Positions 43,545 through 53,349 of a stretch of DNA of 64,000 bases are shown piece after piece. The translations under genes and the position numbers were made by a program. Source of the stretch: Gari tellinella (lineage: Eukaryota > Mollusca > Bivalvia > Cardiida > Psammobiidae); contig OV277870.1 of assembly GCA_922989275.2 (NCBI GenBank), positions 32,856,356 to 32,920,355 on the forward strand, read 5' to 3'. Positions within the stretch are counted from its first letter, which is position 1; the number at the start of each line of letters is the position of its first letter. A model generated the notes under the pieces. That model was not told the DNA's origin. It saw only the letters and a program-made list of their open reading frames with translations, and made no database searches.

Positions 43545-44468
43545 TAGTGGAAGCGATGGTACTCTTTCGTAATAAACGCCTTTATGCTAAATCAATTATT
43601 TCATATTCAAACCGTTCAGACACCGGGTAACCTAGAGTCTGGTCAAATTCTAACTGATTCTAACTCATATACAACAACTGTTATTTTATTATTATTATCA
43701 TACCAGATTTACATAGCGCTCTTTTCACACAGGAGTTGTGCGTTCAAAAATCAATTTTAAAGTGAGACACAAGCCATGTCATTGCTTGCGCATGGCGTTA
43801 TTAATGTCGGTTGTAATGGTGCATTATTTTAAACACCTACACCATACTATATAGAACCTCCGAAATCTGGTATACTGTGCCATGTCAGTATCATTAATGT
43901 CGGTGGTACAAATGTCACCAGAGGTCTGTACTGCTTGGACTTTCTTAACTATTGTTAAAGTTAAAGGGGGTTCAAACTGTCCAAGAATTATGCCACATAC
44001 CCCAGCCAACCAGTTTCAAAGAGATCAGGGGCAATCACTACCATCATTGTCCAATAGACATGCACTAGGCCAACGGTACAACTCTTGAACTCCCATTTAG
44101 ACCTACATCATCTACAGCAAGAAATCACTGTCTAGAGGTAGCAATGATTTATTTCCTACTTTGTTCTAATAACAAATATTAAAGAAGTATGTATTTAGAC
44201 GTTTTTTTAAGGCTGCAAATGAGCTCGCATATCTGATGTCTGACAGTAGAGTGTTCCAGAGTTTTGAGGATTCATGCATGAATTGTTATCTCCATACATC
44301 ACCAATCAGCTTCTCGGTACAACCAGCGATACTGATTTACTCGTAGACTGCAACTCTCTTCGAGGTTTATACATATCAAGCATATTGGCAATTTTTTCTA
44401 CATTTCATTGCATTGTGTTTGCTTTTTTTTGTTTCGTTTAAACGAGAAAGCATACCATTCGCTCCATG
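43545..44468 (+). mobile_element. Family A MITE split by a retroposon fragment
   Basis: Left half: 'tagtggaagcgatggtactc' 'tttcgtaataaacgccttta' 'tgctaaatc', core 'cagacaccgggtaacctaga' 'gtctggtcaaattctaactg' (43545-43675). Right end: 'tctacatttcattgcattgt' 'gtttgc' ... 'tcgtttaaacgagaaagcat' 'accattcgctcca' (44395-44468). The interval holds a minus-strand retroposon. Confidence 0.8.
43684..44392 (-). mobile_element. CR1/L2-like retroposon 3' fragment
   Basis: Reads on the minus strand from about 44392: 'gtataaacctcgaagagagt' 'tgcagtc', 'ctctggaacactctactgtc' 'agacatcagat', 'aaaaaacgtctaaat', then a 3' region ending 'gtgtgaaaagagcgctatgt' 'aaatctggtatgataataat'. The same coding block and the same tail occur on the + strand at 57858-59860, which fixes both as one family. 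The coding part is the C-terminus of the RT ORF ('LWN.LLSDIR') and is too short to be active. Confidence 0.8.
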
Positions 44469-45460
44469 GCATCTTCATTAGAACTCATGCCTATTTTAGC
44501 TTTACAGTATCGCAGTTCAGACTGAACCATTAACTTATCGAGTTTCGACAGTTAATCAGTATAGCAAGTCGGGAGTTTATTTCCCACAACCCTATATAAT
44601 CAGAACACCATGTTTTCATCAATTAAACATCATCCGACGCGAAACTACAGTCATCACCCAGTAAGTAGAGTGTCCTAATTTAGATCACCATTTTAAGACA
44701 CCAATGTGAAGATCAATATTGTATAAACAAGGTAGAGCTATAATTATTTTTATATAGAAAACAAATTTAGTTCGTCACTTTTTACAAGATGACACGTATT
44801 GCTAATCCCATCATCCCTGAAAATCAGGCGCTGAGTAACTCGGCGCCTGACCAGGACATAACCTGTTTCGCTTGATTGCGATATTAGATCTACTTCAAAC
44901 TATCGCCTACTCAAATATCTTAGAATCGCTAACATTTTCAAAAACATTATATTGTCTACATTTTAGATCATTGTGTTTACATTCTGATTTAAACGGAAAT
45001 AAATACCGAATTCCCCAAAATGTGACCCAAATTGTCAACATGACTTGCATTGAAAAGTCTTCAAGGAATTAACTACATGTAACTATGTCATATAACAAAC
45101 ATGAGATGACATTATAAAATTTTATTACGGTCACAAAACATGGCAGCTGTTCTTTCAGAAATTTAACCAAATAGAACTGCAGTGTAGTACATTAACACTT
45201 TTACAATCTCTTACTGACTGATATTAAGCTGATCTGGTAGAAGTCTTTTTTCTTTACTTTATAAACGTCACTGTAATGAAGCACCTGATTGAAACAGCGA
45301 ACGTTTGTTATGCTTGTTACTATAGTAACATCTACATGTCTATGTATCATTTACAGTGCGTTTGGTCCTTTAAATACCAGTTATAACACCAAGGCAATTG
45401 TACAATACAGTTAATCAGCTTTCTCCTATTTAAAAAGAACGAAATGCGAAAGGCAGAATG
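44469..45460. other. Unassigned DNA with one core
   Basis: A core, 'aatcaggcgctgagtaactc' 'ggcgcctgaccaggacataa', lies at about 44823-44862 with a perfect GGCGC inner stem. No gene seen in the rest. Confidence 0.4.
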
Positions 45461-47104
45461 ATGCCTGAAGTTAGTAGCGTAAACGGAACTGGTTGCCAGT
45501 GTGGTAAACGACAATAGTATCTAGTCGCCAGTCTCGTTTAACAGTTCTAAAACGACACTAGTTTCTAGAAACCATTGTCGTAAACGATAATAGTTTCTGG
45601 TTGCCAGTGTCGTTTTAGATGTTTTTCCTCTGTATAAAACGACAATAGTTTCTGGTTGCCAGTGTTGTTTAACAGTACTAAAACGACACTAGTTTCTAGA
45701 AACCATTGTCGTAAACGACAATAGTTTCTGGTTGCCAGTGTCGTTTTAGATTTTTTTTCTCTGTCTAAAACGACAATGGTTTCTGGTTGCCAGTGTCGTT
45801 TTAGATCTTTTTCCTCTGTCTAAAACGACACTAGTTTCTGGTTGCCAGTCTCGTTTAACAGTTCTAAAACGACACTAGTTTCTAGAAACCATTGTCGTAA
45901 ACGACAAAAGTTTCTGGTTGCCAGTGTCGTTTTAGATTTGTTTCCTCTGTCTAAAACGACACTAGTTTCTGGTTGCCAGTGTCGTTTAACAGTTCTAAAA
46001 TGACACTTGTTTCTAGAAAACATTGTCGTAAACGACAATAGTTTCTGGTTGCCAGTGTCGTTTTAGATTGGTTTTCTCTGTCTAAAACGACAATAGTTTC
46101 TGGTTGCCAGTGTCGTTTTAGATTGTTTTCCTCTGTCTAAAACGACACTAGTTTCTGGTTGCCAGTGTCGTTTAACAGTTCTAAAACGACACTAGTTTCT
46201 AGAAACCATTGTCGTAAACGACAATAGTTTCTGGTTGCCAATGTCGTTTAAGATTTTTTTCCTCTGTCTAAAACGACACTAGTTTCTGGTTGCCAGTGTC
46301 GTTTAAATATTCTAAAACGACACTAGTTTCTAGAAACCATTGTCGTAAACGACAATAGTTTCTGGTTGCCAGTGTCGTTTTAGATTTTTTTCCTCTGTCT
46401 AAAACGACACTAGTTTCTGGTTGCCAGTGTCGTTTAACAGTTCAAAAACGACACTAGTTTCTAGAAACCATTGTCGTAAACGACAATAGTTTCTGGTTGC
46501 CAGTATCGTTTTAGATGTTTTTCCTCTGTCTAAAACGACAATAGTTTCTGGTTGCCAGTGTCGTTTTAGATTTTTTTCCTCTGTCTAAAACGACACTAGT
46601 TTCTGGTTGCCAGTGTCGTTTAACAGTGTCGACACTGGCAACCAGAAACAAGTGTCGTTTACGACACTGGTTTATAGAAACTAGTGTCGTTTTAGACAGA
46701 GAAAAAAAATCTAAAACGACACTGGCAACCAGAAACTAGTGTCGTTTTAGACAGAGAAAACAAATCTAAAACGACACTGGCAACCAGAAACTAGTGTCGT
46801 TTACGACACTGGTTTCTAGAAACTAGTGTCGTTTTAGAAGTGTTAAACGACACTGGCAACCAGAAACTATTGTCGTTTTAGACAGAGGAAAAACATCTAA
46901 AACGACACAGGCAACCAGAAACTATTGTCGTTTTAGACAGAGGAAAAAAAATCTAAAACGACACTGGCAACCAGAAACTATTGTCGTTTACGACAATGGT
47001 TTCTAGAAACTAGTGTCGTTTTAGAACTGTTAAACGACACTGGCAACCAGAAACTATTGTCGTTTACGACACTGGCAACCAGTTCCGATTACTAACTTCA
47101 GCCT
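45461..47104. repeat. 1.6-kb palindromic repeat array with inverted ends
   Basis: Built from a few short words: 'tttctggttgccagtgtcgt', 'ctaaaacgacactagtttct', 'agaaaccattgtcgtaaacg' and 'tttagatttttttcctctgt'. 'ggttgccagt' occurs about 18 times on the + strand between 45490 and 46614, at spacings alternating around 55 and 75 bp (about 130 bp higher-order period). At 46626-46639 the centre CAGTGTCGACACTG flips the array, and the same words follow on the other strand ('actggcaaccagaaac', about 8 times) to 47080. Many words are themselves palindromic (TTTCTAGAAA, GTCGTAAACGAC). The outer edges form a TIR: 'gcctgaagttagta' ... 'ggaactggttgccagtgt' at the left and its complement ending '..tactaacttcagcc' at the right (47092-47104). 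No ORF and no target duplication that I can fix. Confidence 0.95.
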
Positions 47105-47351
47105 CCCTACCACCCACCGACACACATAAATGTTGTATTGGTACTTATCAAACGCAAAGTTGTTTGGCGTGTGATCACCCTCGATAATGTCTAGTTTGTA
47201 ATGACAAAACAACATTATAATTTAACGTTTTCATTTTGTATCCTCCCTTGCAATCCATGAAATAAGAGCAATATAATCTATAAGTCCAAACAGGCATACT
47301 TTAGAATCCTAATCAATAATTAGCCCATTCACCATCGAAAATTGTTTGGTA
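47105..47351. other. Unassigned DNA
   Basis: No structure recognised. Confidence 0.35.
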
Positions 47352-47591
47352 CTGTGGATAAGACATTATTGTTTCCCGTTTAAACGAAGCGCAAACGCAG
47401 TGCACTTAAATGTAGAAAAATTGAACTTGTTGACATTCGTCCCGATTTATCTTAATCTCAGTGGAAAACCATTCGAAGCCTGATCAGACGCCGGGTTACC
47501 CGACGCCTGACCTGACTCCAACCTTTCGCAATTGAGTAAATATTTTCAACGGAAACGCCTTTATTGGGAAAGAATAAAGTCGTCTCCACTG
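47352..47591 (-). mobile_element. Family A MITE, complete (240 bp)
   Basis: 'ctgtggataagacattattg' 'tttcccgtttaaacg' at the left. Core 'cgaagcctgatcagacgccg' 'ggttacccgacgcctgacct' 'gactcc'. 'cggaaacgcctttattggga' 'aagaataaagtcgtctccac' 'tg' at the right. Confidence 0.9.
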
Positions 47592-47599
47592 TTTAACCA

Positions 47600-47934
47600 T
47601 TCAATTTTCATAATATCGTTTGCTTTAATATTGCTGTCTACTGAATTGTTTATAAATATTTAGTAAAACAGGTACATTCAAGCTTCAATGAAATCATTTA
47701 GATACTGCATATTTTTGTTATGTTCCTCATATCTGGTAAATATGCAAAGTCACACCTTTGTATTTTGCGAGACATTATGGAAGCAAAGGTTCTTTGTAGA
47801 CGCTTCGTTGTCAGATAAGAATATATTGGGTTTTATTTTGCGCTGTTATCATTTGAAGTAGCAAAACTATGGATATTCCCAAATTGATCGGTATGAAACA
47901 TAAACGCACTTGAGTTAAATATAGAAACAATGTT
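47600..47934. other. Unassigned DNA
   Basis: 'aatatcgtttgctttaatat' 'tgctgtctactg' at about 47622 resembles a family B arm. No gene. Confidence 0.35.
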
Positions 47935-48183
47935 GTAAAGTGTCCTTAATCTGACAGGCAAACGGCATAGAGCATGTTCAGACGTCAATTATCTCGGCGT
48001 CTGGTCCGGTTTTAAACAGTTTGCAAAATAATTTCGTATATTTTGAAACAACAATATTTCAAACCATTCAATTAAATATGTAACCCGGTGCCTGATCAAG
48101 CTCCAAACGGTTTGAGCTGGAAATGAACGTTTTACATGTAGCATAAGTGCGTCTCTTGTAACAGACTAACGTCTTCCCCACTG
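47935..48183. mobile_element. Family B core followed by a family A right half
   Basis: First core: 'ggcaaacggcatagagcatg' 'ttcagacgtcaattatctcg' 'gcgtctggtccggttttaaa' 'cagtttgcaaa' (47957-48027). Then a minus-strand family A half, 'gtaacccggtgcctgatcaa' 'gctccaaacggtttg' ... 'tagcataagtgcgtctcttg' and 'cttccccactg' at 48183. Confidence 0.65.
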
Positions 48184-49676
48184 TCACCACATCTACAAGG
48201 CTGTCCAAATGAAATTTGAGAAGAAATCACCTTTCACGTGTATGGTAGTGTTTGCAAATAGTTTTTATCCGACCAGACTACGTGCATTTCTCAGTTTGAA
48301 CAGCATCCAAACAAGACGTCGACAGTATTGTTACTCCAACAATCACACTAACAAACCAAGTAAATAATGGTGAAAGACACATGATAAACGTTCAACCTAA
48401 CGACATCTATGCAGTAGATATACCGGTATTAAAGAAAATGTTTACAGAAAGATATGTTGTTACATTAGCACATGTGTCTTGGAGCTCTCGGCCAATCAGA
48501 TGCCTAAAACACCTGTGAATATATCGTTTATTTCAACAAACCATGGAATAACTAACAAACTGTTCACTTATTCCACGCTTCCGTCATTTCTTGCAATTTG
48601 ACGTCACAATTCAAGCAATCCTCCGAGCCAGCCACCGCGAAAACCTTTTGCCTGCAATGTAGCCCTAATAATCGGAATAAACACTAGATCAAGGATATTA
48701 AACTGAAGCAATACGGAAATTTCACAGTAACAATAAAATATCTAGATCTACCCCGTTCCTCTTGACCTAGATATATGCACTGTTTCAGCTGTAGATGTAA
48801 AAACCGGAATACGCATGTCTAGATTGACTTTTAAAAACAGCTGAGGTCAGAGGTGAACTGCACATGCTTCATGACGTTATATTATGTACAGTGAGACCTA
48901 GACTTTAGAGACAATTACTAATGAATTGTGTTTACATATAGAGTTTCAATAAGCGTTATTTATGTTGTTGTTAAAGCATGCTTAATGTCTCAAACTTATC
49001 ATTGAAATAACCTTTCAATTTTAGTAAAATATTACAAACAAAATGACTTTTTCGTCTAAACCAAAAAGCAGAAACGAATGGTCTTCTTGTTTTCCTCGAG
49101 CCCAAGCCAGTGCTACGCCCCCGAGAACTATATCGTTTATTCGCGCGCAACCATGACCTATACATAACCAATGATAACGAAGTTTTTTTTAGATATATGA
49201 TATGAAATTCTAGTGTATCTGCTAAGCCTATCATACGATAAACAAAAACAAATTTGCCACCGTGAAATACAGCAATATGGCAGTGGAAAAGACGTTATTC
49301 AAGAAATGAATTGATTTTGTCGGCGTTCAAGCGAAATGTACAACAGAAAATTATCGGCAAATACCATGAATGTATTTTCTGTAATTCCTAATATTAAATT
49401 AACATTTTGTAAGTAGGCATGTATGTTTAATCCATATTAGAGGTTGATAACACGAATAATGTGTACCCTATCAGAAACAGCCATGACCGAATAACTGTAG
49501 CTGCGTACATTCGAAAGTAAAACATAAATTCCATTGTTTACATTCTAAGATCAACAACTTTGACAGTTTGGCGCGAAAATGACGATTTGAGGTCATTGGA
49601 AAGGACGTCACTTTTAAAGAAGGATAAATACGAGTTTTTATGGCATAAAGGAATGCAGACAGTTGTTGTTTATCAA
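48184..49676. other. Unassigned DNA
   Basis: About 1.5 kb with no gene I can support. 'gaatatatcgtttatttcaa' 'caaaccatgg' (48516) and 'aactatatcgtttattcgcg' 'cgcaaccatg' (49124) are alike and may be two ends of one element or two copies. The open frame 48971-49234 (minus) has no domain. Confidence 0.4.
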
Positions 49677-49689
49677 GGGCCCGTCACAC

Positions 49690-49980
49690 CATAACGTTCT
49701 GGCTAACGTTCTCTGAGCGTTTCAATCGTTCAATTTTCGAGCATTCTAGAATATAGATGACACTTCTGGCGTTTGATTAATGTGTGTCTAACGCATGACT
49801 AGCCTGTTTCAAACGCAAGAGAAGCGTGTAACAGCGACCAAGTAAGATACCCCTGAAAACCATCAGCGTGTGGTAACGTGCCACTGGCGCGCGACGAACG
49901 ATTTGACAGCGTTAGACGAGCGTGTTGAGCGTTCGACTAACGTGTGACTAACGACAGAATAACGTTTTGCTGGCGTGTGA
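49690..49980. repeat. Left subterminal repeat zone of the Harbinger element
   Basis: Repeated short words such as 'taacg', 'acgtgtgactaacg', 'agcgttcgactaacgtgtga' and 'ggcgtgtgatt' fill this stretch. The matching zone at the right end (51340-51835) has 'aacgctagagtaacgac' and 'aacgttcaacgaacgttctt'. Confidence 0.7.
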
Positions 49981-50124
49981 TTTTTACGGTCGAACGGAAA
50001 CAAAACGCTGGGAATTTCGTAGTGAATTCAGTTGTTATTGTGAGTTTGAATAGTCAGCATCATGTCGCCAAGCACAAAAAGGGTGGGAAGGTGACTTCTG
50101 CTTCTGCGCTGCAGGTAAGAAGAA

Positions 50125-50390
50125 ACCTCTTTCACTAGCAATGTCTTCTGACGAAGAAGAACACCATGAGGAAAAACACTTCCAAGAGTAACGGACCATG
50201 TGACCCCCTGAAGACCCTAAACACCCTGAAAACCCCCAATGATGACGGTCCGACTATTGCAAAGAGAGGGAAGAAGCAGAGAAATGATTGTAAGATAATG
50301 GACCGGGCGGTGGAGGATAGTCTGGTCGAGTTTTTCTGCGAAAACGAACTGCTGTGGAACACACAGAAGACAGATTTCCAAATATGGTAG
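50125..50390 (+). pseudogene. MADF/Myb-like accessory protein fragment of Harbinger element
   Basis: Reading from about 50187 the frame ends 'RGKKQRNDCKIMDRAVEDSL' then 'VEFFCENELLWNTQ' and stops at about 50390. The 'LVEFF.ENE.LW(N/D)' motif is the start of a MADF (Myb/SANT-like) domain, a known DNA-binding partner encoded by PIF/Harbinger elements. Only the first helix region is present where a domain of about 85 residues is expected, so it is truncated. Another frame just upstream gives an acidic 'MSSDEEEHHEEKH' (about 50140-50180), typical of linkers in such proteins. 'ctgcag/gtaagaag' at 50111-50119 fits a splice donor and may be part of the original gene. Confidence 0.55.
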
Positions 50391-50629
50391 TGTGTATAAT
50401 CATTTTAAATGAACATCGCGTGCCACTTGTTTTCAAAATGACGTAATATGGTAGGCGCAGCTTTTGGCACAGATCTCCTTTATAGACAAGAAAATTAGAG
50501 CCCCATTTTATGAGATAGAGTCACACAATTACTGTTTTAATTACTGTTTATGCGAATGTAGGCGCCTGTTATTTAAAAATCCAAGGATTCTTAATGGTTG
50601 AAAATGTAGGGCAGCAACGTAAGGCATTA

Positions 50630-51081
50630 TGTGAAAGAACACTTACCCCCATCATCTGCCAAGATGAACTTGTTAGGGTATCTGCATGCAGCATGTTTGC
50701 CGTCAAGGGCACCACAACAATGAGGGAAGTTCCACCTTGTCATGAACTGGTTGGCAATCTCACGCCAGGCTTCAGGAGTGCTTGGTGGAGTCATCACTGC
50801 ATGCAGATACTCGTCAAGGATAGCCCGGCACACATCACGGACAAGGACGGAGATTGTGTTAGATGGAACGCGCTACCCAAACTTCATGTTAGCATAGATC
50901 CAGAGCCCAAATGTCGCAGTGTCACCGCCAGTTTCAGGCCAGGTTCGAGGGGCTCTCGGTAAAAGGTGTGCTGCTTTGTCAATCTGCTCCTGGCACATCC
51001 AAGGATTTCATCAAACATTTCCGGTGGCATGCGCATGAAGTTGCTGAAGGTACTTAGATCGTCCTGGCGAACTTTAACCAT
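50630..51081 (-). pseudogene. HARBI1-like DDE transposase, frameshifted and internally deleted
   Basis: The N-terminal piece (51081-50884) contains 'FMRMPPEMFDEIL' and 'FYREPLEPGLKLAVTLRHL', the helical region before the catalytic core of PIF/Harbinger transposases (DDE_Tnp_4 type). A shift leads to 'NTISVLVRDVCRAILDEY' (about 50860-50810), 'WREIANQFMTRWNFPHCCG' and 'ALDGKH' (about 50755-50700), where the Asp of GALDGKH is the first catalytic residue. The sequence then jumps to 'NKFILADDGGK', which looks like the second catalytic Asp motif (LADD/GDD), so the stretch between the two Asp motifs seems deleted. No third acidic residue region is visible. It is far shorter than the usual 350-400 residues. 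The + strand open frame 50594-50962 is the antisense of this gene. Confidence 0.75.
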
Positions 51082-51845
51082 GAGTTAGTCGTACAGACCA
51101 AAACTCTTCACGCCTTAATATCCATGATTTACTCCAGCACTGTCGACTTCGTCGGGGTCTTTTTCTCGACGGGCCAGGTCCCTAAATGTGTTCAGCTATG
51201 TTGAAGTTCAGTACATCTACTTCATGCTGGACTATATCAAGCCCATATAGCCTCCTTAGTCTTTCTGGGTCCTCCATATTAGGGGTTATCTACGGTAGTC
51301 CAAAATCAAATGAACCTTGCTTACAAAACATAAGTTTATATACCCATATACATGGACGTTCGGGAAACGTTCGAATAACGCTAAATGGACGCCAAAGAGA
51401 CTTTCGGTTGACTTTTATCACACACTTCGAACGCTAGGGGACCGTTCACCGGTCGTTGACAGGTCGCCAGTGAGTCGTTCACTGCAAAGCAAACGATTAG
51501 TAACAACCAAGTAACGCTAGAGTAACGACTGACTACCGATAGCCGAACGCATGCAACGCTCGGTGAACGTTTGTAAAACGTTCAACGAACGTTCTTTAAC
51601 AATCTCCAGCGTTTAACACTAAACGTTCGAAGAACGCTGGTCTCAGAGAAAACTTTTGTGCATGTTCAAAACTTTATTTTCGGACCAGCGTTCTCCGACG
51701 ATTACCGACGATCACCGACGTTTACTAGCGTTTACTAGCGTTCGCACAACGCTCTTCTGGCGCTATCCCAGCGACCATTGGCGACTACCAACGTTTCCTC
51801 AATCGTCAGAGAACGTTGGCCAGAACGTTATGGTGTGACGGGCCC

Positions 51846-52392
51846 ATAAGGTATGTTTTTGTATTGCAATTTCTCTCATTAATAAAGAAGAATATTAGTC
51901 GGGAATCATGGTTTCCACTAATAGGAACTCATAGATCGGTTAGGAACACATTTTGAAAAAAATCCGCCAAATGTTTGCTGTCCCAAGTTCCAAAGATTAA
52001 TTTGCGAATGAAAACTGCATATGCCCCGTCTCCTCCTCGAAACTTTTCAACTAGTCCCGCCCTCTCGAGAAATGGTGTTTATATGAAATGAACACCCTTT
52101 TTGTCAATGGAATTGAATGGGGCGAATGTTAATATTTTCCAATTTAACCCATTTGCACCAAGTGGAATCTTCTATGCTTATAACTATATTGAACTAGTCC
52201 ATTTTTTATCTAACGGGTGAATACATTTTCATTTTCGGTTGTTCTTTTAAAACTACTATCAGCAAACAGTGTAGACTCTGATCAGATGTACAATAAAAGG
52301 AAATGTAAAAGTGCAATAAAATATAGAAAATGACAGGTTCTTGAAAATGTTGACTGTTTTACAAATGTAATCAACAATGTGGCTAGAGTTTA
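51846..52392. other. Unassigned DNA with a core scrap
   Basis: 'cagcaaacagtgtagactct' 'gatcagatg' (about 52259) is a half core, followed by 'gtgcaataaaatatagaaaa' as in family A. No gene seen. Confidence 0.4.
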
Positions 52393-52580
52393 CAATTGGC
52401 CCACCACCAAAATCTAGGATAAGGGTTAGAGTAACTTTAGAATCTTGTTTTGGTATTTTCGTAGAAAATAACTGGCCATCTTGTGACATTAACCTGGCCA
52501 TTTATTGTGACATTAATCAGGCCATTTTTGTGCCATTAACCTGGCCATGACAAATGACATTTTTGGTGGTGTACCAATTG
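52393..52580. mobile_element. MITE with CAATTGG..CACCACCAAAAT ends
   Basis: CAATTGGCCCACCACCAAAA at the left and 'attttTGGTGGTGTACCAATTG' at the right, 188 bp, flanked by TA on both sides (52391-52392, 52581-52582). Inside is a tandem series of '(c)tggccat.t.ttgtgacatt' units (about 52473-52550), three to four copies of about 30 bp. Confidence 0.85.
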
Positions 52581-52769
52581 TAAAAAAGCTCCAAACATTT
52601 GAGTGACAAATTGGTTGGAACTTATTCAAACGCCGATTTACTGATCGGGGTCTGTTTGTTATAGATCTGGTATAAAACGCCAACTTGACAATGTGGCAGA
52701 TGTACAAACGTGTGCGTAGTCCTAACTCGTCTTCTACAGACAGTATTTTTGTGAAGAGAGCAAGTGTCC
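52581..52769. other. Core scrap and unassigned DNA
   Basis: 'gagtgacaaattggttggaa' 'cttattcaaacgccgattta' 'ctgatcggggtctg' (52600-52653) is an eroded minus-strand family A core. Confidence 0.45.
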
Positions 52770-52842
52770 TACACAAGCAGCGCACACCCTGATCAGAAGG
52801 AGCCTTTTGATCAGGGTATGCCCTGTTTGTCATTTTGAAATA
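52770..52842 (+). mobile_element. Variant palindromic core (CCTGAT type)
   Basis: 'cacaccctgatcagaaggag' 'ccttttgatcagggtatgcc' 'ctgtttgtcattttgaaat'. Same layout as 39.06 and 61.42 kb. Confidence 0.6.
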
Positions 52843-53349
52843 TATTACAGTGAACAACCCTTACTAGTCATAAATGGAATACAACATATTGGAAACTGGG
52901 CTTATCTATAAAAGGTTTCAGATGTTAATCAATTTGTGTCCGTGCAGTCATTTATACAGAACACTGACACATGGTGTAGACTCTAATCTGCTCAAATCTG
53001 CATATTCCAGTTCATACATATTATTCTCTTTTGATAGATCAAAAATTGCACTAAAATATCATGACATCATCGGCTTTACACAATTGCATGTCTGCTTTTA
53101 TTTCTCAAGTTGAAATTGTTTAAGGTATTGAGTAAATTGAAATCATAATAGAGTGTCAACCAGCTTTGATATTGGTTAGACGCAAAGTACGAGATTCAAA
53201 TCACTTGTCATTCAGCATCGTCCTTAGGGAAAGGTATATTTAAGGAGTAAGAATCAACGATGTCATTATTAATTCACTAGGTCACATTTAGAGTCCATTA
53301 CATCATGTTTCTGAAAATATTCGACGGAATTATCATTATCGGCAGCAGC
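52843..53349. other. Unassigned DNA
   Basis: No gene recognised. The open frame 52874-53113 (+) lacks a domain. Confidence 0.4.

Larger units (their letters stand above)
49677..51845. mobile_element. PIF/Harbinger-type DNA transposon, degenerate
   Basis: Long, nearly perfect terminal inverted repeats: GGGCCCGTCACACCATAACG TTCTGGCTAACGTTCTCTGA at 49677 and the complement ending GGTGTGACGGGCCC at 51845. Both subterminal zones (about 49690-49980 and 51340-51835) are packed with short 'aacgtt(c)', 'aacgct' and 'cgttcg' words on both strands, likely transposase-binding repeats (inference). Inside are a HARBI1-like transposase on the minus strand and a MADF/Myb-type accessory gene on the plus strand, the usual two-gene layout of this superfamily. 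A 3-bp target duplication was not evident. Both genes are broken, so this copy is not autonomous. Confidence 0.85.

Noticed and set aside
45461..47104. CRISPR-like array
   Set aside because: Words recur at 55/75 bp with no unique spacers, are palindromic, and flip orientation midway. No cas-like genes, and the DNA is eukaryotic.
50594..50962. 122-codon + strand open frame
   Set aside because: It is exactly antisense to the Harbinger transposase relic, whose motifs are clear.
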